Origin: Kalmusia sp. IMI 367209
Taxonomy: Eukaryota > Ascomycota > Dothideomycetes > Pleosporales > Didymosphaeriaceae
Assembly: GCA_027946365.1 (NCBI GenBank)
Contig: JAPEUQ010000007.1
Span: 1,860,001 to 1,924,000 of the forward strand
Length of the DNA: 64,000 nt
Reading direction: 5' to 3'
Part shown: in pieces, positions 1 through 11,596 of the stretch
Position numbering within the stretch: the stretch's first letter is position 1
Layout: each line of letters starts with the position of its first letter
Notes under the pieces: generated by a model
What the model was told of the DNA's origin: nothing
Databases searched by the model: none
Seen by the model: the letters and a program-made list of their open reading frames with translations, nothing else
Program-made: the position numbers and the translations under genes

Positions 1-1736
1 CGCATTTACGAAGTGGAATGTTTGGGAAGCAGGATAGTACTGGATCACAACCATCTAATCTAGAAAAAGGCTTGTTCCGTTACCATCATCTCTGTGCGTT
101 TCTGAGTTGGCGTAATGAAGTCCCCTTTGGGCTATATTGACACTATTATTGTATTATCAATACTATAGTAGTTGTAGATCTATATTATGAGAATAAATAA
201 TATTTTTAGTAGGATATCAATAGCACTGAGCCTAGAAGGTCTTTTTACGAGGGCCCTACTTTTTATCTTAATATTTTTGTTGTTCTCATATACTTCAAGA
301 CATATGATGCTAGATCCAACAACCTTATCTATAATCTAGCCCACGCGCGAGGCCCTTCGCGCCCTTACCCTCCTTAACCTAGACTCTCCCTTCAACGCCT
401 CTATCACATAAGACAAAGTCGGCTTCATCAGCCCATATTCAGGAATTGGAAAGTGTGGCCTCAAAAAGCGGCAAGATGTCAGTGAGGCGATGCCCTTTAA
501 GGATAGATTCTGGATTCTGACCTCTAAATAGAACACAGACCACGGTCGAAGTGGATGAGGACTCCATTTCTGGGCTTATGTGCTGGGTGGTGAGGTATGC
601 GAGCCTTGCCGTCTAGATCAGCTACTTGGTGCAGGGGTAGCGAAGCACGGCTGACGCCGCGATTAATGTCAAGATGGATTTCCAGATATTCCAGTTCAGT
701 ATTACCCTATGCAAAACCGTAACTATGATAAAGAGAACGGGATGTCGTGTTTGACACTCTGAAGAGGCTGGATGTTGGTTTTGAATTATGCACGTGCAGG
801 GAAGGCCGGCCAAGTCTCTTGTATTGAAGCCTACGCGCAAGGCACAGGCCGGTGAGCCACCCTTCAAGCGTACAAGGCCAGATCCGCCTTTCGACTCTGC
901 ATGTTGCGCACGCTGTGCATGCGAAAAAATTCAGCTTTCTAATCGGTGGTTGGTCTGAATGACTACGCCGCCTCCTCATGTTTCAACATCCTGGTCGGCG
1001 ACGCTAGGCGTGGGGGAAACAACTCCTTACACGCGCATATACGTGTTTTTGGGCGCAGGCAGGTCTGTGTACTATCTTTATCAGGTATGAGCTACTGCAT
1101 TGAAATTCTGGCGTTATTGATGGTGTGAGGGAACGTGCAATGAATAGGATTCGAGCGCACCGATGGGTTGAATGCAGGTTTCCTTGATCGAGGACATCGT
1201 CGTGTAGAATTTATATCGATAAAAGTATTGAATATGGTTCAGATTTGACGTGAAGGTCTGCATGGGTCAATTCCTGCTACCATAGACTAAATCGATTATT
1301 GAAGCTACTACTTGATGCTACCATGGTAAATTTCTATCGCTAATCATCTCCCAAGTCGTCTGCTTTGTATCAATCTAGTCGCTTCTGCTTCTCAACCCCA
1401 GTCTTGTATCCTGGTTGCTTATCCTGGTTGCATGTGCAGCGTTTGAGCGCCTGAGGGTTTCCGCCCCATGATGCCGTTCAAGTTACAGTCAAACGGCTCA
1501 GCCTTGCAGTACATGCAGACACGGGAGAATGACTCGGGATCTAGTACATTCAGATGCGGAGTGGATGTTTCTGGTCTCCTGTGGGAGCGAGCGGCAAATA
1601 TGTATATAGTTGTGTCTCGGGTCCACATTTGATACGCAGGTAGCTGGACTATCTGCATGTGCTGTTGTTTTTTATCTTACCCATTTGCTTGCTATATATC
1701 GTTCTCTCTCGTAGTCCATTCCCCAATCACGTCAAC
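1..1736. other. AT-rich non-coding stretch
   Basis: No convincing gene is seen here. The first 350 bases are rich in TA steps and short AT runs. The open frames present are short (60-90 codons), on both strands, overlap each other and show no domain I recognise. It could be decayed repeat DNA or simply a long promoter region for the membrane protein that starts at 1737; a repeat search would be needed to tell. The last 100 bases before the start codon are pyrimidine-rich, as is usual in fungal promoters. Confidence 0.5.
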
Positions 1737-2588
1737 ATGGCAAAGGGTCGTGTGAGGCAGATCCTGCTGACCATCTTCCGGGTCATACAATTCATCCTGA
1801 GCCTCGTCGCACTGTCCTGCGGCATATACAGTGAGGAGGCCACTGCCCCCAACTGAGCCATACCTGACACGACTCAATCACAGTAACATATGTCTACTAC
1901 GACATGGCATCCTCAGCTCATGCACTCTTGGAAGCTATTGACACACTCGACCCCGAAAACGACGGCGTTCAGATCCTCGAACACTCCCTCGTCCCAGTGC
2001 TACACCATCTTGATGGCACACCAATGCGGGCAATCCTTATTTTTGTAGCGGTAAGTAGCTCGTCTTGATATCCTAGGCATGTCTAATATAGATCAGGCTC
2101 TCTGGTCAACTTTCTCCATTGTCTACCTCTTCTTCGCCGACCACGCTGCTCGCCACTCCCCTCGCGATCTGAAGCGCAACTCGCGCAAGACTAGAGTGAT
2201 AATCAGCGCCCTAACACTAATCCTCTGGATCGCAGCAATAGTCTGTTCCGCACTTCTCGCTGTCGAGTTCAGCGTGTTCGCGCTCGTCTCAGGGCCTGAA
2301 ACTAAGATCGCGCTGACTGCATCCGAGAAAATACTTCTCGAAGCCTTGAAGCAGATCGCCGAGAATATCGATACGATCAGCGATGCTTTGAACATTGTTA
2401 GCTCGATTATGACGGTTGGGTTCATGGCGATTCTGCTGCTGGCGTCAAGCATTACGAATACAAAAGTGGCGCTTTGGAATTGCATTATCGCGTGCTGTAT
2501 GAGCGGGAAGGGCAATAACAAGGACGTGACGAAGGACCAGGTGATGGTGGAAAAGGGAGGCGTGCAAATCAACGTTACGGCGGTTTAG
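1737..2588 (+). CDS. four-helix integral membrane protein (MARVEL-like), unknown function
   Basis: I join three exons, 1737-1830, 1884-2050 and 2097-2588, giving 250 residues. Intron 1 ends in CACAG and intron 2 (46 bases) in ATCAG; both restore frame exactly. Four hydrophobic segments are visible: residues about 8-30, a stretch spanning the second splice site (about 80-100), one around 125-155 and one around 205-235. Short charged loops lie between them, one basic loop reading HSPRDLKRNSRK. The arrangement of four helices, with both ends probably cytosolic, is that of fungal MARVEL-type or similar small membrane proteins; the assignment is by topology only. No catalytic motif is seen. It is flanked by non-coding DNA on both sides. 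Confidence 0.7.
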
Positions 2589-3629
2589 CAGATGCGGTGT
2601 TGTTCACGTAAAGCTTAGCCTTTGCTGTTTCCCTGTAGTTAGTGCTCGCATAAGCATTTAAAGCATTCGTTTCTTGAAGTCGTCGTAAAGGTCACGTCGT
2701 TGTGGGGCTGGATCATTTTTCAATGATAGTTCGATTTCGCAAGGACAAGTACATACATATCATGCAGTATTTGGGTACATATGTATATTTTTTCGTGTAA
2801 TTTCTATATTATCCTAGCAGACAGTGTGATCGTAATCCTTCTCCTCCTTTACTTTAGTAAAATGATTTCTGGTGTCGCCGTATCCGGAAATGGACGCTTC
2901 CGCAGTAGGAAATCGACCCTCGCTTACCGGTAGCTGTCACGTGCATCGACCTCATCACATAGAACCACGCCGCGCTCGCATGTTGTTCTTCACGATTCGC
3001 TCGCAGATCATTGAACCAAGTGCTCAGATTGTTAGGCAAAGATGTAGGTGCTCTAGCCATTGCGCTTCGTGAGACAAAGATGAGGTTAGTTTCTGCGAGT
3101 GTTTGCAGCTTGTGTACCTTGAAGCTCTTTTGTCAACAGAAGCACTTCATCAAAGACCTTATAAGTTCTGCTGACACTTCAGAATCATGCAGTTCTTTAG
3201 AGAAAGTTCCATTTCATCTAGAGTACTCCCAATCGAGTGAGGAAGCCTCTGCTCGCCCCGCTTGTATCGCATGGTGCCATTCCTTGAGACTTGGATTTGT
3301 GAAGGCTACTACCAGCTGTTGCAAAGCTCATACACCAGTACACGGTGGATTCTCTAGACTGGCTAGATGATCAAGACGCTTTGATGCCGCCACGTTTAGT
3401 ACCAGTCAAGAGGATCCATGACAAACTTTACGGAGCGAGCTATCAAGCCGATGGGCCACTTGAGAATATCGCCGAAGATGTGCTTCGTACTGGCTTGAAG
3501 TGGTGGCTGACAAAGCTAGAACGCGTGGAGAACTTTCTCTGTACTACATCATGGCAAACGCAGGAGTTTGGACAAGGCAGACCAACTCTGCGCGAGGTCT
3601 TGAGTTCTCTATATCAAATCAAATTGAAC
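2589..3629. other. intergenic region with a possible gene remnant
   Basis: Mostly without clear coding signal. On the + strand a frame from about 3310 to 3725 encodes a hydrophilic sequence containing VDSLDWLDDQDALMPPRLVP and RTGLKWWLTKLERVENF, which reads like real protein. No start codon, intron or upstream exon could be joined to it, and its end runs antisense into the last amidase exon. It may be a truncated gene or chance. I do not assign a function. Confidence 0.35.
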
Positions 3630-5550
3630 TCAATGCTTAAGCAGTCCTTTCTTGTCGTTGCCATTCACTTCCTCTGTCGCTTTGTACCGTTCGATAGCCT
3701 CCACAACGACTTGTGCCACCGATAACAGTCTTTCTTCATCGTGTCTCCTGCCAATAATTTGAATGGCCGCGGGTGTTCCGTCAAAAATGTCGGCGTCATC
3801 TGCATGCACTTAGGTGGAGGTATTGAGCTATTTGCGGTGCACTTACAGGACTCCATGACTTGTCTGTCTTTTTCACTGAGGGGTTGGTAATCTTTCGGAG
3901 CTACGTCGACACTCTTATCTGCTGTAGTTACCTGAATTACGACCGAGCAATAATCCAGGACGTTGACAAAACTTGAGTATGCTGTACTTGTGGATTAGCT
4001 CATTGCCGTGATGAGCGGGATCAATCTCCTTACGCGAATACATAAACTTCCCAGGTAGAAAGGCTGCAGTAGCAGAGACTGGGATGAGAAAAGCTTCAAC
4101 CGGTCGTTTATCAGAAGTGTGCTCCGCTGTTGACTCCCAATAGGCATTATACCTTGTGCGGTAGTCCTGTAGGTGTAGTACCCTATGTTCCCAATCAATG
4201 AGATTCATAGGCGGCTGCAGCTTTTTGTCTGGGAAAACGTTGCCGAGAAGCTGCGGAATGATGTCCTCGCCGGATAGTTGGATATTTTTCCAGCCATCAG
4301 GCACTCCGTCACCACGGGCGATGGGCCCGTGAATGAGAGCGATCTCGGCATGTGATGGTGGATCCCAAGGTAACGTTTGCAAGCCTGCCCTTTGTACCGC
4401 CTTTTCCGCTATGTCCATGGCGCGAGCAATTGGTGGATGGGGTCGTACAACCCCATCATGCTTCATTACGCCAAAGGCAGGGAGCGGATCTTTGTTTGGA
4501 TTGTACTCGAGCTCTTCTCTATATCCGAGTGGGTGTACGAATGGATCGCGCTTCCAAGGCTCCGTAGATTGCAGAGACTTAAACATTAGCTTCAATGACG
4601 CCACTGAGGGGCCCATAATCCCTATAACGCTAGGAATTACAAGATTTGACTTCCCAGATGCTGGTGCATCTTTGAAGGACAAACGGCCAGAGGAGGGCTT
4701 GTGGCTGTAAACGCCATTGTAGGCAGCAGGCATACCTACTGAGCCACCAGAGTCTGACCCCAAACCCATCGCGCTCCCTCTCAATGCTTGTACCGATCCT
4801 TCGCCCCCTGAAGAGCCTCCTGCTGAAAGCAACTGGTTCCAGGGATTGAACTGGTACCCAACGATGTTGTTGTTGGTTTCGGGAGCCCAGGTAGTGGTTA
4901 CCAGCGACGACTATACTCATCATTATTGTGCCTGACATGAAGGGAATGCATTCCTACCTTGCCAATAATGACAGCCCCCAGACTGACCAGCTCTTCTATG
5001 AGCTCGCTTTGAAACACGCGCTCTTTGCCAGTGCTTTTCTCGCCCTCAAATGTGCCAATCCAGCCGACGTATGCGAAACAGGTTTCCATGCCTTTAACAT
5101 GAAAATGGTCTTTCAATGTTATGGGCAAGCCATGGAGAGGACCAATCGGTTTACCATGCTTTTGAAAATGGCGGTCGAGCTCGCGAGCTCGGTCAAGTGC
5201 TACGTCGAACCCGACTTCTAGGAGATTGAGACTCTGTGCTACGTTATGACTGACACTTGAAAGCAGAGCCGACTTACCATTTGATGTCCGTACGCTGCTC
5301 TTTTAGAGAAGGCTTTCACAACATCATAAGCTGAAAGCGACCCGTTGCTTGTGCTATTGACAATGTCCACTGGATCCAGGCGCGTGATACGGATGGTCTC
5401 TTGGTCTAAAAGACCTTCGATGAATGCCCCTGCTATCGTTTTGCGCTTCCGTGACTCTTCGATGAGGTTTCTCGCAAGTCGCCACTCTTCTGGTATCTTC
5501 TCTAGTTCCCTTTCCTTCTTCGCCAATGCGATTTTCTTCCACGATGACAT
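3630..5550 (-). CDS. acetamidase-type amidase (amidase signature family)
   Basis: Hydrolyses an amide to acid plus ammonia; fungal relatives supply nitrogen from acetamide or other amides in the cytosol. Five exons (5278-5550, 4958-5233, 4034-4910, 3847-3981, 3630-3799) give 576 residues, close to the usual 540-570. The Ser-cisSer-Lys triad is visible: Lys in LPITLKDHF (about residue 132), cis-Ser in the glycine/serine loop AGGSSGGEG (about 217) and the nucleophile in GSDSGGSV (about 240). The last two exons carry the conserved end, SSFVNVLDYCSVV and DADIFDGTPAAIQIIGRRHD. I start at 5550 (SSWKKIALAKK), where family similarity begins; an in-frame ATG at 5742 would add 64 residues with one membrane-like helix. 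It lies on the same strand as the TauD-type dioxygenase upstream. Confidence 0.92.
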
Positions 5551-6239
5551 TCTGGGCTCAGACCAGGATAAATCACCGCTCAGAAGATCTGAAGTCTTCC
5601 AGGTGATTGTGGTCATGAGTATGAGCAGAGCGACAGTTAACCATCGTCGCCATGGACGCATGTCTGTGCCTTTATACCAACGGTATTCTTCGCACGCGAG
5701 AGGTGGCATGGGGCTCCGTTCATCGGCCACTCCTGTATGCAATCAACGCTGTAGAAGTTTTTGCAGCCTCCACTCTTTTTGTTCTTATTTGTGACAACGA
5801 CGAACGGAGCGACGGTCATCAAAACGAAAGTTGCCTAGGCAGGTTATAATCAAGGAATGCTGTGTTCCTCTCTGTAAACGTGGGCGGACCAATCACAAAC
5901 CGTTCTTGGGCTGCTCACCGATCCCAGTTGTACGATCCCGTGGCGAGATATTTGGCCAATGAGCAACCAGTCTTCGGCGCTGACCGATGCTACATAACAG
6001 TGCATATGTAGTGCATGGTGCTGGTACTTACTCTCCAGTGTATGGCGAGGACATTGGAAGGGGCCCACGGTGAAGCTCTAGAAGGCGATCCAATTTGCTG
6101 AGCACCTTCCGAATGCCATACCTGGCACAATTCAATAGTGAAGCCGATTCTATGTTCTCTGAGACGTGGAAGACGTCGCCTAAGCACTTTTAGTCTTAAA
6201 TCCTACTACAAATACGTTACGCACAACTAACAAACCTAC
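5551..6239. other. intergenic region between amidase and dioxygenase
   Basis: Holds the amidase promoter. The first 190 bases are open in frame with the amidase and would encode an N-terminal extension with a hydrophobic stretch (WLTVALLILMTTITW); I treat this as 5' untranslated sequence. No other gene is supported. Confidence 0.5.
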
Positions 6240-7491
6240 TCAAGGCGTACTAGCCTTGACACCCCTAGTCTCTAGAATCCTCTCACCCTCCTCGAAGTCC
6301 CCAACTCTCTTGTCCCCAATATCATCCCACAGCGCAGCCAGCACGATCCGCTCCCCCTCCCACGCCCTCCTCGAATGCATAACAGCGTAATTATCCAACA
6401 ATACTATATCCCCTTTCTCCCACTCTACATCAACCTGCATATCCTCCGCAATGCTCAGCGCAAGCTCTAGATCCTCCGTCGCGATGATACTCCCGTCGCC
6501 GTAAAGCGGAGGCGGGTGGTACGAGTCGTCGTCGCCGCGGTATGGCGGGGCTGTAGCGCCGTGATGCCGCGCCCGACCGTACGCAGAGGTCAGGTTGCCA
6601 AACCATGTCGTGAGGCCTGTGGAAAGATGTTTGCGGATGACTGTTTTCACCCGTCAGCATGGGGGCAGGATGAAATGTAGGAAATTCTCCACGTACTCGG
6701 TACTACATGGGTCACGCTCAGACTGCCGTCTTCATGCCACTCGAAGTCCTCGCTGTGCCGCTTGATTTCTTTCTCTATCTTCTCTCGTATCACGTCCTCG
6801 CCATCGCCTGGGTGTACGTGCTGCCCGTACGCGGCGAAGACGCTCGCGCCTGTGTTGGAATTGACTTGTTCCCTGCCGTATCGATACACGTATCTGACGC
6901 CCTTGTTCAGGAGTCTAGCAAAGAACTCTGGCGCATCTTTCTCGAGGCGGTGCGCGAGTCCGATGCTATTGATGATCGGTGTCGCACCCCCTGCTGCGGG
7001 AATCTTGAGGCAGGAGAAGGTTAGCCAGGCGGGGTTGTGTGTTGACCAGCCGTATTCGTTGTGTGGCCAGATGGGTAGCTCTGGGGGGCCTTCGTTGGCA
7101 GTTTTGACGTTGGGGGCGAGCACCTGGGTGATAAGTAATTGTACTCTCTGGTTGGAACGATGGAAGTACTTACTGTACGGATCGGTGGGCGACCTACTTC
7201 TTCGTGTGCTGCAAAACCAAATGCATGTGCGATGCGAGAGTAGTTGTTTGGTGTGGTAATGGGGAGACCACGGAGGAGGATAGCGCCGCCGTGGGATTGA
7301 AGGAGGGCAAACAGATCACCGTTTTGGGAGAGCGTGGAGAGGTGCGCTCGGGCTTCGTCGACGGTAGGGTTGTAATTTGGCTTGGTTTCAAGGGCGAGGG
7401 GAAATGCGAGATCTGCTGAGTAGCCGAATTTGGAGGTATGTTGTTGGCCTGGGAAGGATACCTCTTCGAAGTTTGTAAGAGTTGAAGCCAT
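6240..7491 (-). CDS. TauD/TfdA-family Fe(II)/2-oxoglutarate dioxygenase
   Basis: Probably an Fe(II)- and 2-oxoglutarate-dependent hydroxylase acting on a small molecule in the cytosol. Three exons (7174-7491, 6697-7123, 6640-6240) give 381 residues. Intron 1 starts GTAAGT and ends CCCAG; intron 2 starts GTACGT and ends AACAG. The iron-binding facial triad is visible as His and Glu in WPHNEYGW (about residue 130) and the distal His in NYAVMHSRRAWEGER near the end; the Arg pair after it fits 2-oxoglutarate binding. The middle part has the jelly-roll segment KIPAAGGATPIINS typical of the family (a Thr three residues after the Gly pair). The gene is divergent from an UNC93-like transporter 0.73 kb away and runs in the same direction as the amidase, which suggests a shared catabolic role. 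The substrate cannot be told. Confidence 0.88.
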
Positions 7492-8225
7492 GGTAATTTA
7501 GATTTTATCGACAAGATACTACTATGATTGGCTATAGGTGTCTGTATACTGAGACTTGGATGTAGCACGGATATACAGCTGAATCACTGGAACGCCCACA
7601 ATAGACGAATTTGCTCAGCGAAGAGGACTGATGGCGCGCACAGTTCTGTCTCGATCTTCATATATCCCGCAAGTGACATTCTGCTTCCGACTAGCTTCGG
7701 AGCACGACTCAGCACGTCGCTCTATCAACCAACCACGCGCAGCCCAAAAGCGGCGTCGGACTCATGCCACCGCGGTCTCTCGGTTCATCACTGAACGTAA
7801 TACATGGTTACAATGGTGTGATGCCCCTAGAGAGAACGCCGTCCGATGCCAATTCACGATAAGCATTTTATGTTAACCCGATGCGGAAAAGCTGCCGAGA
7901 GAAGCGAGACGCAATGACTGACGGTGGCCCCTCTAGTCGATGCCTGGGCTGCCTGACATTGCCCCAATATCGCGCGGTTCTCCGTCTCGAGGACACTGCG
8001 TGATATTCCCGAAGAAAGATGTGGAAATTCAGATTCAATGGTCCGTTTAACGCCGAACATCGGACGTTGGGGAAAGCACGCAATGTGGATCCTGCAACCC
8101 AATCGCCTGGGCAAGAGTTCACCCAGACACCTGGAAATGTTTAATAGTGGGCGCATCGCATCTTCTGGATGGTGGTCTTCCAATCTTGACCTGCCCCTTG
8201 GTTCACTTTTCTGCCGAAACACACC
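7492..8225. promoter_or_regulatory. divergent promoter region, dioxygenase / UNC93-like transporter
   Basis: The 734 bases lie between two start codons facing away from each other, so both promoters must be here. No gene is supported inside. I see no regulatory site I can name with confidence. Confidence 0.5.
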
Positions 8226-9856
8226 ATGACAGAAGCGATCAAACGTCTGTCAATAGCCGAAGAGGATCAAGGCTCGACGCATTCTGAGGCAATTCCGGAA
8301 GCCAAACAGGATGGCAAATACCTTTGGTATCGTGGTGTCTTTTGTCAGGCTACTATTGTCGGGTGCTGCGCGTTCGCAGCTCCAGGGCTATGGAACGCTA
8401 TGCAGTCGGTCGGTGCCGGTGGGGCACAGACACCATATCTGGTTATGTAGGCTCGCTTCAATGCCTGAATCCTCGGTTAATGCTAACAGTAACATAGGGC
8501 AGGAAACGCGGTTCTTTTCTCGTTGATGACATTCGCTTGTCTGAGCGGATCAGTGGTCATCAACCATATCGGCCTGCGTTATACACTGGCTTTCGGAACC
8601 ACAGGATACGTGCTCTACTCGGCGGCATTGTGAGTCAAGATGTGAATGATATTTACTTGTCGCTGACTTTAAGACAGATACCAAAACAATCGGTATGGCA
8701 CTGAATGGTTCATCTACCTCGGATCTGCTGCCTGCGGCATCACAGCAGGACTCTTTTGGGCTGCCGAAGGTGCGATCATGCTCAGTTACCCTTCTCCTGA
8801 AAGCAGAGGAAGATACCTTGCCTATTGGCTCGCGTACCGAAACAGTGGAGCTATCCTTGGTGGCATCATCAACTTAGCGTTCAACTACAGCGGCAAGTCG
8901 CTTGGAAAGCTGAATTGGAAAACGTACATCGTCTTCGTTGTCTTACGTGAGTTTCTCGTATTCGAACCAACTCCTAAAAATATTGATAAGAATCCAGAAT
9001 GCCTTGGTCCAGCAGTTGGCATGCTTCTCTCAACTCCAGACCAGGTCCAAAGAAGGAACGGAACAAAAGTGAAACTCCTCCCGCGTATCCCAGCTAAGAC
9101 AGAGCTTCAAGAAACTCTCAAACTGCTGCTACGCAGAGAGATGCTCCTTCTGTAAGCTTTCTTCTTTTGACATTCATATTTTTACTTACATATTTCAGTA
9201 TCCCGTACTTCCTGTATGTGACGTGGTCTCTCCCCTACATCGGCAGCTATATGTCTCTCTACTTCTCGGTGCGAAGTCGAGCTCTCGCCTCACTCGTGAC
9301 CGCCCTAGCCCAAGTTCTCGCCACAGCCATCATGGGTTCCTTCCTAGACTATAGGCGCCTCTCCATTAACGCACGCGCACGATATGGCTTCCTTGGAATG
9401 ATGGTTCTCAGCGGCGGTGTGTGGACTTGGGCACTCGTCATCCAGCATAAGTACGGAAAACACAAGCCTGCTCTCGATTGGACCGATTCGGCTTTCGGTG
9501 AAGGATGGGCGCTGTATGTGTTTCAGCAGGTTGAGTTTGCGTTGACGTACAACTATGGGTATTGGCTCATTAGCTTTTTGGCGAAGGAGCCAGTCGAAGT
9601 AGTGAGATATTCGAGTGTCGCTAGGGGCGTGGAAGCTGCTGGACAGTGTATTGCGAGTGGGATTAGTTCGACAAAAACCAGACCGATCGTTAGTGCGGGT
9701 ATCATCTTTGCGTGGTGGGGGATTGCGCTGCCGCTCGGTTATTTGGTTACGAGACAAGTCGGCATCACGCATGTTGGGGCTGAGCAGTCTGTTTCTGGAA
9801 CAGAGGCTTTTAATGAAGCGGATGATAGCAAACTTGAGTCTAAGTCGAGCGTGTAA
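8226..9856 (+). CDS. UNC93-like major-facilitator membrane protein
   Basis: A polytopic membrane protein of the UNC93-like branch of the major facilitator superfamily, probably in the plasma membrane or an internal membrane. Five exons (8226-8446, 8498-8629, 8678-8946, 8998-9151, 9199-9856) add to 477 residues with every intron restoring frame. After a short hydrophilic N-terminus the sequence shows about eleven hydrophobic helices, starting with RGVFCQATIVGCCAFAAPGL, a family hallmark region around LWNAMQSVGAGG, then YLGSAACGITAGLFWAAEGA and the loop SYPSPESRGRYLAYW. The last 30 residues are hydrophilic and acidic. Transport by fungal members is poorly known, so no substrate is given. Its neighbours, a dioxygenase and an amidase, suggest it may import or export their compound. 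Confidence 0.88.
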
Positions 9857-10108
9857 TGGAGGACGCAAAAATGAAGTACAGGTATTAAAGTCGGGAAATA
9901 GGGAAAGAAACTTCCGCCGATCAGCTTATTGTTTTGCCTTCCGCCTACACAGCTGAGAGACATACGAGACTGTATTCCTGCTAAAATTTCAAAATGAGTA
10001 TTGAACATTGTTCGCGATTACTGGGTATCTTAAGGTAACTGGGCACGTACGACAAATGTCCTAGCTTTGTGTCATTCAGTCAGAAGTTACGAAGGTGCAA
10101 GATTGGCC

Positions 10109-11159
10109 CTATTCCCATTCGTCCTCATGAAATGCTTGGAATATATCCTGAACCCAGAACATTGCTTTTCTCCTCGTTTTTCCTTCTCCCGCCAAAGGAT
10201 GTTTTGGGTCGAATTTGAACAGGCATCTCCCTCGACTACTAATTTCAAGATCGCGGTCTTCCTCCACTCTTTGATACGGCATTTCTGTCCATCTGTCGTC
10301 ATCTTTCAGCTTCGGTAAGATGTCCCCCACAGCGGCTCTGAGCTTATTCCACGCATCTCTGTATCCACCAGGTTTTCTATCGTGGGTGTCCATAGGTACT
10401 AGTAAGTAGGCTCTGATAGAGTCGTCGTCGATCTCTCTAGCATCGGACTTCAATTAGTCCTGTTGACGTGTTTTACCTATACCTACCCCATCTTTCAGAC
10501 CCTTCAAAACTATCTTTTCGAATATCCACTCTAACGATTTGTATCTCTCCAAGTCCTCATCGTCGGGCGCGAAAGAAATTGATTCCCAATAATTTGCGAT
10601 GTAAACGGCCTTCCGACTAATGATTGCCAAGACAGTACAACCTTTCAATCCGGAAGTACTCAAAATGAACTGGTTACCATCACGATTATAGTATTTATAT
10701 TCAAAGAAAGATGCAGTATTGGAATCAGCGCGTGCGCGATCCTGACCTTGCGATCGATCTCATACGATTGGGTAAGAGTAAGGATCCGTACCTTCTGTCT
10801 CTTTCATCACGAACTCTTCCATTTGGCCTTCTTGGGGAAGATTCATCCGTCTCCATAGTGTTTCGTTGCGTCGGAACTGCTGCGACGTACCATGCAAGTA
10901 ATCAGGATCATCGAACTTTGAAGGTCTGCACTTTCTATCGGAGGCTCGGCTGAAGATACGGTGATTGTGTCTTGATATAGGGTATAAATTTAGCAATGTT
11001 GATACAAAGTTACCAGGCACGCTAGAAGAACCTCTCTTGAAATGTACTGGGAGATAGTTAGTGGAGTTCCCAGCGAAAACATATGGAGTACATACTCAAA
11101 GCTATCATTGCCGGAACTAGTGTCGTAAGTAGAAATATGAATCGGAGTATCTTGTGCAT
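10109..11159 (-). CDS. secreted protein of unknown function, about 300 residues
   Basis: Four exons: 11096-11159, 10792-11046, 10487-10746 and about 10432-10109. The last join is uncertain by a few bases because several GT and AG sites lie close together around 10430-10486. The start at 11159 gives a clear signal peptide (MHKILRFIFLLTTLVPAMIA). The mature part is hydrophilic and charged: an early basic segment, then NRDGNQFILSTSGLKGC and TVLAIISRKAVYIANYWESI, and a C-terminal half with PMDTHDRKPGGYRDAWNKL. This central pattern recurs in hypothetical proteins of plant-associated fungi as I recall, but I cannot name a domain. Cysteines are few, so it is not a typical cysteine-knot effector. It lies between the UNC93-like gene and an ankyrin gene, with nothing to link them. 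Confidence 0.7.
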
Positions 11160-11596
11160 CTTGCAGTTTGGGAAAGAAGATAGTTCTAGCGCTTGGGTTC
11201 GGATTCTTGCGGAATGGATTTGCCCATAAAAATCAGGTATGATTGCATACCTTATACAGTGACACAGACATTGTACAATGGCTTTCTTGCAAACGTATAC
11301 TGACACTCGAGTTCATTGCTATTTGATGAAGATCCCGCCACGTGTCTAAAAAATACAATTCCTTTTCTTGCGATTTGCACTAACTATACGTTGAAGATTT
11401 GAATGAAACACGTTGGGTGCGGCGATGCAACACGTTCTGCTTACTGTGGCCCTTTTAAATTGTGGCGATGCGCTGATCTGCGTCATTAATAGCCAATGAA
11501 AATGTATCTCTTTTGCATTTCCGCATGACTGCTGCGCCACATAGTCACTTGACTACAACCCACTACCACGACCCTCACCACGCCCTCATCACGCTC
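11160..11596. promoter_or_regulatory. divergent promoter region, secreted protein / ankyrin protein
   Basis: 437 bases between two outward-facing genes. An in-frame ATG at 11513 would extend the ankyrin protein by 28 mostly His/Thr/Pro residues; I favour the later start. Nothing else is seen. Confidence 0.4.

Noticed and set aside
2123..2572. 149-codon frame on the - strand
   Set aside because: It is the antisense shadow of the last exon of the membrane protein, which has splice-supported exons and helices in the right order.
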